64,000 nucleotides of DNA, taken from positions 54,213,947 through 54,277,946 of the forward strand of contig JAYGXS010000001.1 of assembly GCA_036362985.1 (NCBI GenBank), read 5' to 3'. This document shows positions 11,115 through 23,300 of the stretch, one piece after another (the stretch's first letter is position 1; each line of letters begins with the position of its first letter). The translations under genes were made by a program, and so were the position numbers. The notes under the pieces were generated by a model. It did no database searches. It was not told the origin of the DNA and saw nothing but the letters and a program-made list of their open reading frames with translations. This DNA is from Ligula intestinalis (taxonomy: Eukaryota > Platyhelminthes > Cestoda > Diphyllobothriidea > Diphyllobothriidae).

Positions 11115-11263
11115 TCTGGAATCGGAAAACGAAAAGTAGACAAAAGATAATTGAGTGGTTCTTCTATGCGATAATCTCTTCGTGATCTTCATCTTCCTTG
11201 AAGTGACAATGGGACTTGGTGTAAGTCAATCGAATCTCTCAGCCGAGGCTATTCTGTTGATTT
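11115..11263 (+). pseudogene. SLC1 exon 1 pseudo-copy
   Basis: From 11155 the frame reads VVLLCDNLFVIFIFLEV and then SAEAILLI before a GTAAGT donor at 11264. The functional-looking exon 1 at 33951-34173 has CDNLFMLLILAGVL and SDEAILWI in the same places, and both donors leave phase 1. Upstream bases (11120-11150) still resemble the acidic N-terminal coding part of that exon, but a stop codon at 11152-11154 breaks the frame. The membrane segment is also a few residues shorter. This is a degenerate third copy of the SLC1 first exon; no downstream exon was found nearby. Confidence 0.5.
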
Positions 11264-11439
11264 GTAAGTTTTGTGGATTTGTGGATTTCTCTCAAGACGC
11301 CCAAGACAGTAACCGAACTATAATAGGCGTCCAAAATAAACTGAATCTGCGTAAGTAATTTGTTTGACCATGCACTGCTATGTTTTCATTTCGTAAAGAG
11401 AAAGAAAACCTGGTCTGGACAATATACGAACTTTAACAG

Positions 11440-12156
11440 TTTCGTCCCCCTCCAACAGAAGTGATATCTAGTCCGCTGCTTAACGCAAAGAGCCAGAAAA
11501 TTTGCTCAGAAGACACTACTGAAGATGAACTCGAGAAAATCCAGGACTTACTACGTGAGAACGGATATCTCGAGAGGTTCATTACCAATAATATGGCTGC
11601 CAAAGAAATAAAGCCCACAAGATATACTGATGAAAAGAAAACCTTATTTTTTAAAGTGTCCTCTTGAGGAGACGTGGCAGGTGAACTTCTGAAAGGACGC
11701 CTTGACGAAGGCGTATCCCGGAACTTTCCAGCAGCGGGAGTTTGGGTATTATTCTCAACTAACCCGGTCTTACTTGGGGAAGGCAAGGACAGGTTACCGA
11801 CTCAGATCATCTCCATGTGTATCTACTCCTTTGCTTGCTCCTGTGGAGCAAGTTATATTGGTCGCACGAGTCGGCGCCTATCCAAAAGAATAAAGGAACA
11901 CCTCCCACAATGGCTAAGGAAGGGTGATTTCAATACCAACAGAACCATTAACAGCTCTATCCTAGCGCGTATGGTGGATTCCGGACATCAGGTGGACCCC
12001 AACGAAGCCTTCAGAGTGATCTACAAGGTCCCACCAAGCTACCCTAAGTCACTGGGCCAGCAACTGTTGGCAACAGCAGAAGCAACTGCTATCCGGTTGA
12101 GGAAGCCGATTCTATGTGCGCAAAAGAACCCGCTGCATGCCCCTAGCTTGACGTGA
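11440..12156 (+). pseudogene. PLE-B retroelement C-terminal region with GIY-YIG endonuclease
   Basis: A single frame of about 232 codons runs from 11461 to the stop at 12154-12156. It is interrupted only by a TGA at 11665-11667. It begins inside the element with LLRENGYLERFI, passes SRNFPAAGVWVLFSTNPV, and then reaches the endonuclease: IYSFACSCGASYIGRTSRRL followed by KRIKEHLPQWL. The GIY-YIG motif appears here as a Cys-containing finger with S-Y-I-G, then the catalytic Arg region. DPNEAFRVIYKVPPSYPK and LRKPILCAQKN follow. The RT half is missing, so the copy is 5' truncated. It is better kept than the other PLE-B copies (3225, 44241, 45073, 53640, 56020). A hammerhead-like motif follows about 200 bases after the stop. 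Confidence 0.75.
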
Positions 12157-12350
12157 CCAACGGCCACCTAGCTACCAGCATTTTTCACCGAGCCTCCTAT
12201 CTCCCTTTCCCTCCCCTCTCCCTAATTGTCTGTCAAGTAGCCACTCGTTACTACCCCAACCCCTTCCCTATCCCCTGGATTAATTTGCTCGTAACTTTGA
12301 ACCTAATTTTAACCTTTGACACTTTACTCAACCTTCCCATACAAATGTAA

Positions 12351-12392
12351 TGGCCTGATGAGACTTTATTGAAAGTATACGTATGCTCACCA
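12351..12392 (+). ncRNA. Type-I hammerhead-like ribozyme motif in PLE-B 3' region
   Basis: Elements in order: UGGC (12351-12354); core CUGAUGA (12355-12361); a 9-base minimal stem II; GAAA (12371-12374); a near-palindromic stem III GUAUACGUAUGC (12375-12386); UC, with the predicted cleavage after C12388; then ACCA (12389-12392), which pairs with UGG of stem I. All invariant core positions are present. Stem II is only two weak pairs, so activity may need dimers or tertiary contacts. Hammerheads are known in PLE terminal repeats. Folding was judged by eye. Confidence 0.55.
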
Positions 12393-12464
12393 ATTGCTCT
12401 TCGGATTTCTGCGATGGGAATTTTTGCGACCTCAAAGATAAAATCCTTAGTGGAAGTCATCTTG

Positions 12465-13830
12465 CCGACCTACCGTTTGGTTAGTGTTAGCTATGTCAGT
12501 CTCTGTGTTGGGAATGCGTCCATTCCCACGATGAGTCAGCGCACACAAACGCGGGTGTCAGCTACCTTGCTGTCTGATTAGCTATGTCTTCTCAATTCTG
12601 ATTGGTCCATATCCGATTTTACAGGGACCATTAATAGGGACCATTAATACGCAAAGTGTAACGAGCCAGCCCGAGCTATGGGTGTTGGAACGAACCAAGG
12701 TCCCTTTTGGTGCGGATCCGGATGAGGATGATGTGAACGTCTGTTGGTGATGATGCCGGTTTTCCTTCTCCTTCCCTCCGCTGACACTATTTCCCCCCCC
12801 CCACGTTCCGTGTCGCCGTCACACTTGCATCGTAGTCTTCTCACCGTCAGCGCCACCATGGCCCTCACCCACAGTTGCCCACAGCGCTGCACTCCCACTG
12901 GCATCTAACTCATATTCTGTGCTCGCCCCTCACTTCAAATGGATCATTTGTACAGACTCTTAGTAACTCCCCGTGCTGTCTCCCCACTCGTTTTATTGTT
13001 TACCATCCCTTTTATATCAACAGGTCTTATTTATTTTTATCGCTTTATCTTTCTATCTCCTTATACGATTGCATTTTGTGGTGATTGACAACCCTGTCCG
13101 GCGTTACTTCTGGAGAATTATATGCGTGAATTACTCCTTCAGGTGTGTGCCAACCCCAACATCCCTGGCCCGCTACAATAGCCCCTGGGTGACAATGACT
13201 TGCTTTTTGTAAATGCACGCTGCTCATGGTCGTTCGTCTTCTCTTGCTTCTCTCGTACCGAACCTTGCAAAACGTGGTCGGGCTAGCTCACTGTTCGTCC
13301 TTAGTACACGTACCAGGCGTGGGTCGTAATACTTTGGTTGACTGAAAATTTTGAAAGAATGTATCTACGCATTGAATTTCATGACAGTAACTACATCCTC
13401 ACCTTAATTTAATCCTTGTCCGAACCCAAACATTCACCTTAGCATAATTATAATAAAAACCGGACAATAAACCCTAAACGAAGTACAACTCTTACCCTTG
13501 TAGAAGTTGATGTAAGATCTGAAATAAAGGGATACCTATCCTCGTACCTGCTCCCAATATACGGTAGTTAACTAAGCAATCTATGAAAAACCAATTATGG
13601 AGTAAAATTCACCAAGCGATCTCTATTACAACTGAAAACTAAGAACATTCAAACAGCTCTGTAACCGAGGTTTCACAGCTTATACAAACGGTTGACTAGC
13701 AGCAGAAATAAAAGTGGAATCAAGGATATGCAGCCTGGGAATGTGTTCTTATTCATAATAGACAGAGGAAATAGAAATAGCCATTCAAGCTTCACTGATT
13801 TTGGGATAGTACCTAGGCTGACACGCTGAT
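12465..13830. other. No gene recognised
   Basis: It contains a run of C near 12790 and pyrimidine-rich stretches. Short frames on both strands do not resemble known families. The first part may be remaining PLE-B 3' sequence. Confidence 0.4.
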
Positions 13831-13834
13831 AAGC

Positions 13835-15650
13835 GAGATAAACACAAGGCTGTTGGCAATGGATAATTCAGGGGCAATATCGCCAATCGACCGACGCATG
13901 GTAAGAGCGCAAGTTATAACCCTGGCCCGCTTCTATGTTCACCCCAAAGTGCACAAAGAGGGTGCACCCCTACGGCCAATCGTACCTCTCAAAGGAACTC
14001 CAATCTACGGCCTGGCAAAGTGGCTGTTTCGAAGGCTCAGTTTCTTGGCCGCTAAGTTAGACACAACGGTCAGGACGTCAACACAATTCTTGGAGTAATT
14101 TAAAGGGGCAAGCCTCCTGCCAAACAAGGCAATAGTGTCTTTGGATGTCACGTAAACCTTTACTTCTATTCCACAGAGCCTGGCAGTCGAGACAATCCAG
14201 TCATTCTTACGAGACAAAAATGATCAAACAGATAATAGTCTCGGACGAGCCCAAATCGGCCAACTCCTAAAGTTCCGTCTCAGGACTTAATTTACCTTCA
14301 ACATCACTATTTACGATCAGATGAAGGGCACGTGCACGGGTTCGCCAATTTCTGGACTCACAGACGAGGCGGTCTTGCAACGGTTGGAGTCACAGACCGA
14401 AATTATGGGCTCGGTATGTGGACGAAATCTTCGCAAAAATTGAGCGGGATCCGATGCTGCAATTCAAGGAACATCTAAAAGCTGTCTTCTGAGGCATTGA
14501 ATTATGATTGAGGAAGAAGAAAACAACTAGCTAGCTTTCCCGGATGTCCTCATTTGCCACAAAGACGCTGGTGGCCCAAAAACTAAAGTTATCGGGATAG
14601 CCACCAACAATACACAGGTCCTGAATTTCAACAGCAACAACCCCGAAGGTCACAACCGCAGCTGCGTAAGAGGGCTAGAGCGGCGCGTTAAGAAGTATTA
14701 CAGTAAAGTGGAAGAAGAAATTGCTGAATTACAATATCTTCGACGGTTACTGAGAGCAAATAGTTACCCACGCAATTTCGTCAATGAGTGCATACACAGA
14801 CGAGACAAGAAACGAAATCCAACTGGCCCAAATTTTGGCGAGCTTCTCCGTATGTGAAGAATGTATCGGAAGCAGTCAGCCTTCTGCCCACCCCACTTGG
14901 ACTTGGAGTTGCGCACAGGCCAGAAGCAATCATCAGGCGCCGGGTCATGAGACCGAAAGACCCACTGGCACGGCAAGAAGTGGCTGGAGTCGTTTACCGG
15001 TGTTGGGGTAGTTGCGCAGAAAGCAACTTCGATGGAGGAACCGGGAAATTATTCCGGACGCCAATGAACGAGCACGCAACGATGGTGAAAACTAAAGGCG
15101 CTAACTCCCAGGTTGCGACTTACTCGACGGTACACGACCGTATTTTCAAGTTCATCAAGGCCGAACTCCTCGCAAGTGGTAACAACTGGGTGAGCAATGA
15201 GCTGCTCGGGTCATAATTGTCAGACCCACAGTTAATCAACAAGCGCAACCAAATTTCCGTTTCTATGATGAGACGTTATCTGAGCAGAAGAATCAGTCAC
15301 ATGGGAAATGCCGGACCCAGCAAAAGCTCCGACGACAGTGACCGTAATTGCCGCGCAGTTATTAAGCCCGCATGCAACACGGACAACGAAACTGCGGCAA
15401 GTAATGCCTCGGAATCGAACTGCCAAGTTATCACCGTACCAATTACAACTCAAAGTGATTACTGCAGGACCTGTTAATTGTAGTTTGTATGCGGATTACC
15501 GCTACAACCTATAAAAACCGCGCAATATAAGACTGTATCACCCAAATCTGTGCATGTCTCATACTATTCTACGGTAACCTATGATTAAGGATTCTTGAAT
15601 CCAAAACGTCAGGCAAATGAAATTCTTATTTCAGCGATTGCATATTATAC
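13835..15650 (+). pseudogene. Penelope-like retroelement PLE-A copy 3
   Basis: The RT fingers are at 13853-14098 (FYVHPKVHKEGAPLRPIVPL, then GLAKWLF) and end at a stop in place of the usual Glu-Lys. The palm follows with shifts. At 14415-14426 the catalytic box reads YVDE, the second Asp being Glu. The linker is at about 14500-14780. The endonuclease frame at 14788-15216 has VVYRCWGSCAESNFDGGTG, where the Y-I/V-G-E-T-G of copy 1 has become F-D-G-G-T-G, so the GIY-YIG signature is damaged too. After the stop, about 430 bases of 3' region run to the terminal motif at 15577-15613. The 5' boundary is uncertain. This is a dead element, but the longest + strand PLE here. Confidence 0.85.
15577..15613 (+). 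repeat. PLE-A terminal stem motif
   Basis: CCTATGATTAAGGATTCTTG then AATCCAAAACGTCAGG. The hairpin GGATTC..GAATCC has lost the loop bases present in the copies at 4625 and 24589. Confidence 0.5.
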
Positions 15651-15664
15651 TTCTTATTATGGTC

Positions 15665-18555
15665 TGAATATCTTGAAGCAGGGTTGCTCATGGGCAGAGT
15701 TTCAGTTTCTTTTTAGAGAGGAAAAGAGCACGCGATCACAGGAAAGGAAATTGTGTTGACCTGAAATTTTGGGCTCAGAGAATATAAGATTGCCAAAATA
15801 ACCGAGCAGTTGTTTTGCTTACCAGCAACGTGCAAAAAAGTGAGAAGAGATGAGGTTGCGCATTTATGGCTGGGTTGGCATGGGGCTGCAAATCTCAACG
15901 TGGAATCACGGTCGGGTGACTGTGGGAGGGTGCCAACTGATAAGGTACCTCGATGCTTCTGATGAATGCGTCATGCTGAAACGGCATCAATGTGAAATTC
16001 GAGCCGCCTTAATGAAGAATTTGCACATATTTTGGTAGACAGGTCATGTGTGACATGCCGCCTAGCTTTGTCAGCCATTGCACCTGAACAGACGTCCTCC
16101 TATCTTAACACAGGACTGCAATCAGTTTCTTTTGGATGAGAGAGGAGATGGAGCGACATATGTTTTGTAGGTCTTCCTTACTGTGGACTAACTCATACAC
16201 GAGGCACCGTCTTCAGCCCGCCAGTTTAACTATCGACTTTGACGATGTCCACCGTAGGCTCCACAACAGAGTTGTGCAGGGATGATGACTTGCGCGTTAA
16301 TTGGTTAAAAGTGATAGCAGACTTGCCCTGCATCTGTCACACTCGTTCTGCACTCACCCACCCGAACCCGGTATCAAGTCACAGTCAAGAAGACGCGGCC
16401 CGTGTAGGGAACACATTATCTTCAACTTCCCCCCTGTGACATGCAGAGGTCTTCACCACTCCTTTCGTTCAAACTTTTGTAAGTCGATGTGCTTGTTTCT
16501 GCAGTGGCTGTCGGAGAGCTGGCCCTGCAGCAACTCTCAATCCTTCTTTTTGCTAGTCCGCACCATTGTGTACGTGCCTGCGAAATCAAATTCGTAGTCT
16601 TCCTACAGGGTGTAAACAGCAACCTTAGACAACGTATAGCCAATTCCACGAGTAGGATTTTTCTCGAGTATTTCTTACTTGGGTCGTCATAAGGACATTC
16701 AAGAGCTGACATTTGATAGAATATGCCAGTTTACTCATCAGCATCAGTCAGTCTTTTATTTTCCTGGGTTTGGTATGAATATTAGCTGCTAGATGAATAA
16801 GGATACTTCTACCAAATTTTACAGGAACAGTGTTTTTTCCTGTTACTAGAACACATTCCCATAGAAGAAGGACTCAACGTGTTGGTGGAGCTCTGCCAAA
16901 AATGTATTTAAACATATTTTGAGGGTCATTTTGTGCCCACAATATCAGTTTTTGCAGCATACCCATATACAACACTTAGAAACTCATACACTCATGTTCA
17001 GATTTAGTAGAATATCAGATAGTTGCCAGGAAACGATCCAATTTAAAGAACTACAGAGTCTTTGAGCCAACGACTATTAGGAACATCCCTTCAGAGGTTG
17101 AATAAGCATACCTTAAAAATAAAATACGATTGTGTGTTGCTCTCTTTTGGCAGTAGAACGTTAACATATTATTTTTAACCATCATAGACGAAATTTACCC
17201 GTGCCTTCCATCTTCATTTTCCAAAATGGTTGACAACACTGCAACCTGCTGGCCACTTCACCATGCATTTTTCTGTTTGGTAAAATATTGGTAAGGATTC
17301 ATCAAAGGACCACCCACTGATGAGTCTCCCAACCCAAGTATGTTACGGAATTCGTGGTCAAAATTTTTAATGCCTGATTCATGCTTAGTTAAAACATGTA
17401 TAATGCGTGATAAGTGCACAGTAAGAAATAATGTATAGCCGCTGTAAGTGTTTTACTAAACTAATTAGTAGGTGAAAATGTTGCGAAAAGAAGAAAACAA
17501 AACAGGAAAACTGTAAGAATAATACGTATTGGTAAACAAAGGAAGCCTATAGACAACGAAAATTATAAGATCAAGTCCTGTTAGTAAAAAAGGAGACATA
17601 TAGACGAAAAAAACTATTAGAAAAACTAATATTGCCATTAGGCGGCCCCAGTATAGACCCCTACCGTAATATCTGCCTAACAGGCAGTTTGAAATCTACT
17701 CTGGTTCTCAAGCGTCCTAGCGCTCTTAATGGTGCGATGCAAGCGCATCATATCCTTTTTTTCTCATAAACTAATAGTCGAAGGTGGCTGAAAAACCTTT
17801 TATACACTAAAGTTTTTGAGAAATGTTTTCTGTTTCAACCTACCAAAATGCTTACCAAAATGTGTGACTTTTCAGTGAAGGTTTAAATGAGCTGGTAGCG
17901 TGAGTCTCATGAAAACAGTCTCAAATAGATCGATCATTTTGATGTGAGCCTGGTTGTGCCCGATCCGACGAAGCTCATGCTTTTGGGGTACGTTAGACTC
18001 AAGTTCCTTTTTACTATGAAATGTTAAATGCTGCTGCAGCTTTCGGGTTGATTCTCCTTTCAGCAATTTTTAATTTCAGTTTATTTGGCGAGTATAATAG
18101 GCACTGTCCTTGAAAACCTTATTGATTACATACCGATGCGTAATATATACATGTATATGCACACGTCAAAAGTTGTCACTACTAAAGTAGTATTGGCAAA
18201 CAGTGAGTAGCATTGTTTTTGAAAAAGTCATACAAATTTTCTTTTCTAGGTTGCTAACACCTGTATTAGTAAGAAAGCGACTGCTTCGTGGAAAAATGCT
18301 GCCTTTAAATTTTTTCCTGTTATAGTTCCTACTTTGCAAAAGATCTGTTCGCATTGTTAAACTAGCATTCGCATGTTCACTTGGGCTGAGGAAGGTTTTA
18401 TTCATTCAACTGATCTAATGGATTTCGTTCCACCCTTTATTCGGATGCAGTTGTTACTAAGTAGCTCCGTCTAGCCGGACGTGGGCTATGTCATATGAAT
18501 GTTTACCTGTCAGTTGGTCACAAATTAGTCATACTATTAATGTAAGATCCCATAT
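15665..18555. other. No gene recognised
   Basis: Longer frames at 16301-16712 on both strands overlap each other, and I recognise none of them. The rest (16740-18550) is AT-rich with no repeat noticed. Confidence 0.4.
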
Positions 18556-18569
18556 TAACAAGCATTTGA

Positions 18570-19525
18570 GAACAAGAAGATTCAATCGCTGGGACAACAG
18601 TTTTATTCGCCTGACGTTTCGACTTTCGCCGCGAATTCTTCACCAGAGACATGAGCAGAAAATAGGAGCAGAAACGGTTGATACCTGCATAGGAGTTTGC
18701 AGTATTTATGAGACACAGTCATTACTGCATACGTATGACAAATAACGACAATTAATGATAACTGCCGTCTAGCGCGTGGATTGCTTGCTGACTGGCATGC
18801 GGGCCGTGACCTGCTGAATTTTCATCACGCGTGGTGGAATTGGACGTGCTGATTGCTCGACCATCTGGTCATCCGGTATTGACATAGGACGACGCGTTGG
18901 CCTGTGTCTTACCCAAGTTACCAGTCGCTTTGGCCAAATTGAGCTTCAGAACCGAATATGGATTGGGCAAGTCGATGCCCTTGTTTATGCACTAGGGGCC
19001 CGTGAGCCATGACTTAATTAATTCCCGGCGCACAGGATTATCACCTATTGCGATAATTTCGGCCTCAATAAATTTAAATGTGTGGCCAGGTCTCGTCAAC
19101 TGGCCGCAACTTGAGAATTGATATTATTTCGCTGCACTGTTGCCGCGTGTTCTGCAATTCGCGTCCTGAGAAATCTGCCAGTTTTTCCGAAATGATTGCT
19201 TTGCTCGCAACTGCACCATATCCTTAAAACTACCCCAGTTTTTCTTGCCGTGGCGGTGGGTCTTTTGATTTCATTATCTGACACCTTATGATTGCCTCAA
19301 GTCTATGTGCGACTCCAACGCCAAAATTTGTAATCCGTGCGATTTTGCCGGCCATCTCGTTTGCGCAAGCACCGGTTGACGAAGTTGCGCGGATAGCCAT
19401 TTTCTCTGAACACCCATCAAAGGTATTGCATTTCGGTAACTGTGTCTTTTGGTTCACTTTAGTGCGTCTCAACACGCTGACAAAGCGTTTTTAGGCAACT
19501 GCGTTTGCGGCTGATTGGGAATGAT
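18570..19525 (-). pseudogene. PLE-A copy 4 (3' half, GIY-YIG)
   Basis: On the - strand, the linker at 19475-19230 has GACANEMAGKIARITNFGVG, matching the linker of copy 1. The endonuclease at 19284-19096 has LRIWCSCEQSNHFGKTGRFL, in which the Y-V-G-E of copy 1 is H-F-G-K. The element ends near 18610 with the CCTGACGTTTCGAC terminal motif. It is cut off at about 19525, so all of the RT is missing (5' truncation, usual for target-primed insertions). Confidence 0.75.
18610..18651 (-). ncRNA. Hammerhead-like motif, PLE-A copy 4
   Basis: On the - strand: CTGGTGAAG, then a possible hairpin with TTCG..CGAA, then GTCGAAACGTC. The core has G for A at one position (CUGGUGA). It is aligned with the better core at 20299-20335. 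Confidence 0.35.
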
Positions 19526-19529
19526 ATCG

Positions 19530-20265
19530 TAAAACCTCCGATTAATGATCTAAATGAACGCTTATTTAGTGTACTTTAACCTTCGGTTATCTGCCGGACA
19601 AATTAAATAGGGCTTGCACATTCTACTAAAAGTAAATTAATAGGTAAATTTAACACTTAAATATCGTAGAGTACAGTACAGTGGAGCCTCGGCTAATTCG
19701 TTTAATACGTTAATGCACAGAGCCCGTCGTGTGAAACGTTCGGCTTGCGAAACGGCAGAACTATTAACCAATCAAACTATCTCAGTTCACTGACTGGCTG
19801 CATGCGACAGGTTGTGCTTTCCGCTGTGGGAGGAACAGGGCTCGTAGAAAATGCAAATGTTATTTATTAAGAGGTTTGGCAGATATGCTTAATTTGAGTT
19901 GACCCAATTGTGAAAAATTGTAAATATTATTTTTACATCAGTAACCGCAAAGGGGGCTTCAGCACCATGAAAATCACTATTCTTGAGACTTGGTGACCGA
20001 AAGGAAAAATTTTTCAGGGCATAGTTAATGGTGCAATTGACATGGTATCGCTCCTGATCTGATGATAATCACAAAGAGATAAAGTAAGTTAAGGCCACGA
20101 CTAAGGATGTTATAATAACCACAAGGAAATATATTATGCGAGGCCTTAAATGTCTTTCCACTTATCACCCTCTTACACTTTATCCTATAATTTAGGAAAT
20201 GTCTGCCCAGGTGAGACTTTCAATATGCCCGTGGCTTATCTGACGATACGGTCAGCGTGCAGAAG
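19530..20265. other. No gene recognised
   Basis: No open frame of interest and no repeat was identified. Confidence 0.4.
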
Positions 20266-20267
20266 AT

Positions 20268-20375
20268 GACTCGAGGGCTGGGACAATACGTTTATTCGGC
20301 TGACGTTTCGACATCCATCGCAGATTCATCATCAGAGACATTAGCAGAAAACAGTAGCAGAAACGGACCCATTTC
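20268..20375 (-). repeat. Solo PLE-A end with perfect hammerhead core
   Basis: It begins in + orientation with GGCTGGGACAATACG. On the - strand it has CTGATGA (20335-20329), a 19-base segment able to form a bulged stem II, then GAAACGTC (20309-20302). No RT or endonuclease lies next to it, so it is a solo end or an extreme 5' truncation. Confidence 0.5.
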
Positions 20376-23300
20376 TAATGCGGTTAGCTTTATATTGTCA
20401 ATAAAAAAGAAAATTTTCAATGCAGAATTTTCTTGAGAGTATAAAATAAGTGGTTTCACCTTATAATCGCTATGATGAAACATGAATGATTTCAATGGAA
20501 TTATCCGAACAACACATTACCACCTATCACCCAAAATGAATTAATGTGTTCTGCAAGAGGAAGCTAAAGTTCTGGTGGTTTTCAGCTTCCTAGAATTAAA
20601 ATGCACAGGAATGGTATCTGAAACTATTTATTCTTCAAAGGCATGTCGAAGGGAATTTTACTGCGCATTTGCGTTCTTCCAGTTTTGTCTATATAGGGAT
20701 CAGAACAGGTACTGCAACGTGTGATCTGAGGTTACGCTTCAAATGAATTTGATTTACCAAAACATATCCAAGGCCGACAAGCGTTGCTGTGTTGCAGCCA
20801 AAAACAGCGATGAATGCAACTTTAATAAGTAGATCATAAGACCTAAATCTGAATCTGTTAAGCGTGAAGAAAAGTACAACCATATTGGAAGAAACGCTTT
20901 GGGTTTTCCCTGGAAGTTTTTGCGTTTGCTTTTCTTTGACACCTGACTTAAATAAGAACAAGTTGAACAACTGCCATTCGGGTAGTGCAGGAAATAACTT
21001 TTGATCATTGTCGGCCGCTATACTTATTGCTGTTTAGTAGGAAGGTCCAATTCACGTTATAAGAACATCATTTTTCCATCCTTACAAAAGAAACGAAGGT
21101 AAATGTATCCCTTAAAAATGCTATTTGTTCAGAAAAACCAAAAATGCGGTTCGGTATATTTGTCCTAATTTTCAGACTCAGCATCAGAGAGTGAAAACTT
21201 TGTGCTATGAGCCACCTATTTATGCCAAGTTTATCTAGAGAAATTATGGAATAATGGTCGCTAGAAGGGGTTGTGTGATATCTTTTTCGCGAATGGACAA
21301 TTTGTCTAGCATCTGATATCGTAATGGTCGGTACACTGCTGTCAGCTGGCCGTCTTTGTGGTTGTCTGTCCCAAACAGTCCACTTCTTTTCCAAATGTTT
21401 GTATACGGGCTGAACGAGATATTCTGTGTAGGAACACAATTTACTATGGTACGGTCCATCCAGCCTCGCACGTGTAGGCGAATGAATTTTCTACGATTTC
21501 ACACTTACGTGGATACACAGCTGCAGATACCCTGCAGGCGAATTTCACGCATAAAAATGCAGTATAGTCGAACAAAGCTGGGTTTGTTTTCTAGGGAAAG
21601 GCCTTAGTAATACTTAGCGCTTTAAATACTATAATAATGAATCCGGCCGGATGGTTTTGTGAACGTGGTTGATTTTTCATGGTCGCCCAGTGTCGTCAAC
21701 CAGCTCTAATCTGTGACGCCGAGAAGCCGTAGTCAGCTCAGTGGCCAAATAAGAGTAACCGTCGTGGATAATCGGTCTAAAATACACGAAGGTGCCAGAC
21801 GTGTGCGTCTTCACATCGGTTAGTCCATGTGAAGACAGGCCAGTGAACAGTTATTCAACAATCCATGCTCATATACCATCGAAGGCTAAGATCTCTGGCG
21901 TAAACCGACCATGTGGAGTTACTATTTCCTGAGGTACAGCATGATTGAGTATCGCGATTGTTCAGTGTAACCGCACATACTAGTGTCGTTGGAAGGACTG
22001 TTTGCACATCTCGAGTTTGATGCTGAACTAAAGGCTGTGGTGATTAAAGATTTAATCCTTCAGCCGGCCGAAAACCTGGCTAGTTTTGTAGATCCGGTTG
22101 ACCAAGTCATCGTTGATTTTGATGCTGCTTGAAGCTGTGGTGTTTAGTAAAAAAGAAATTGTACAGAGTTTTGATTTGTATGCCATCAACAGTGAGGCAA
22201 GAGCATTTTATTCAGTGTAGACTGACGACTAATAAATGCTCACAGTTCTGTCCGCGATGACATTGAGACTGACCTCGGTGCAGCCTGCAGCGAACACGAC
22301 CATACTCCATTGATATCTGCCTCTGTCGTGGTGTTCAGCGCACAGTCGTTCGCGAAGAGCAGGTCGTGAACATCAACAGTGGAAAGACACGATGAGATCT
22401 GCATGAGCTGGTATAGTTAAGATGACGGTCGGTCCTGACAGTTATGTTGCTTCCAGGGTAGGCATCCAGCAGCAGATGATCATAATCGCGTCTACTTGCA
22501 GCACGGTCAATGTGCCTGTTGATGTTCTCTCCAGTACCTGGAAAACTAGTCATTCTGTACCGCAAAGTTGAATATAATTCAGCTTCTGAGGTGCGTCGGC
22601 GAGAAGTTGTTCCATGTTTACCACATGCACTCTTGCTAGCTTGCCTTGAGCAGGCCTTTCAGACTTTCCTGTAAGTGCTAGTGGCTGAATGTTTGTGACT
22701 CTTTGATTCCTCGTATCCTTATAAGCCAACACAGACATGGATTTTGCTCTCCATCCGCCTAGTTGGACAGTCCATATTCCGCCTGTAAACGCCACTGCAA
22801 TCATTGAGCATCTTTAGGAGGTGTCGATGTGGGAAAAATATTAGTATTTTAAGTTTATTCTGCTGTTCGGACTGGTGGGAACCGGATACGTTGCCTCAAA
22901 GTGGGGGGATGCATGTAGGTAGTTCATCTAAATGTGACAGACCGGTACCAAAATCTGAGCATCTACCTGGCTGCGCTCTGAGTTCCCCAGCAGAGATATT
23001 CCACTTTATTAATGGTGAAGCTATGCTTCCTTCATTGTACACGAGCATAGATCAGTGTTGGTGTATTCTACCTATTGCTGACATGCTGTTACGCGTACTT
23101 TCTGTATCTTCTTGCTTGCTCATTTGATATACATTTTTCTGACCCTTATTTCATGGTATGCTGGAAACCAAGGTCGAATGCTTTCTTGCCGATAAACGGT
23201 CTTTGGGACACACTTATCGATATTCGATAGCGAGTTTCAGTTCGTGAATTACACCAATCTCCAAGGGATTTTGGAATCCTTTCACTTTCTGGGAAACATG

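Noticed and set aside
16301..16712. Overlapping frames on both strands
   Set aside because: Neither strand shows a motif or splice context. Opposite-strand overlap is typical of a GC-richer non-coding stretch.
20689..20970. Hydrophobic - strand frame considered as an SLC1 TM3 exon copy
   Set aside because: It lacks the GLD..G lead and the PG end of exon 3, and its possible donor is not in the right phase with confidence.
22335..22804. - strand frames considered as LINE endonuclease
   Set aside because: No catalytic motif (for example a GDxN or SDH box) could be found in any frame.
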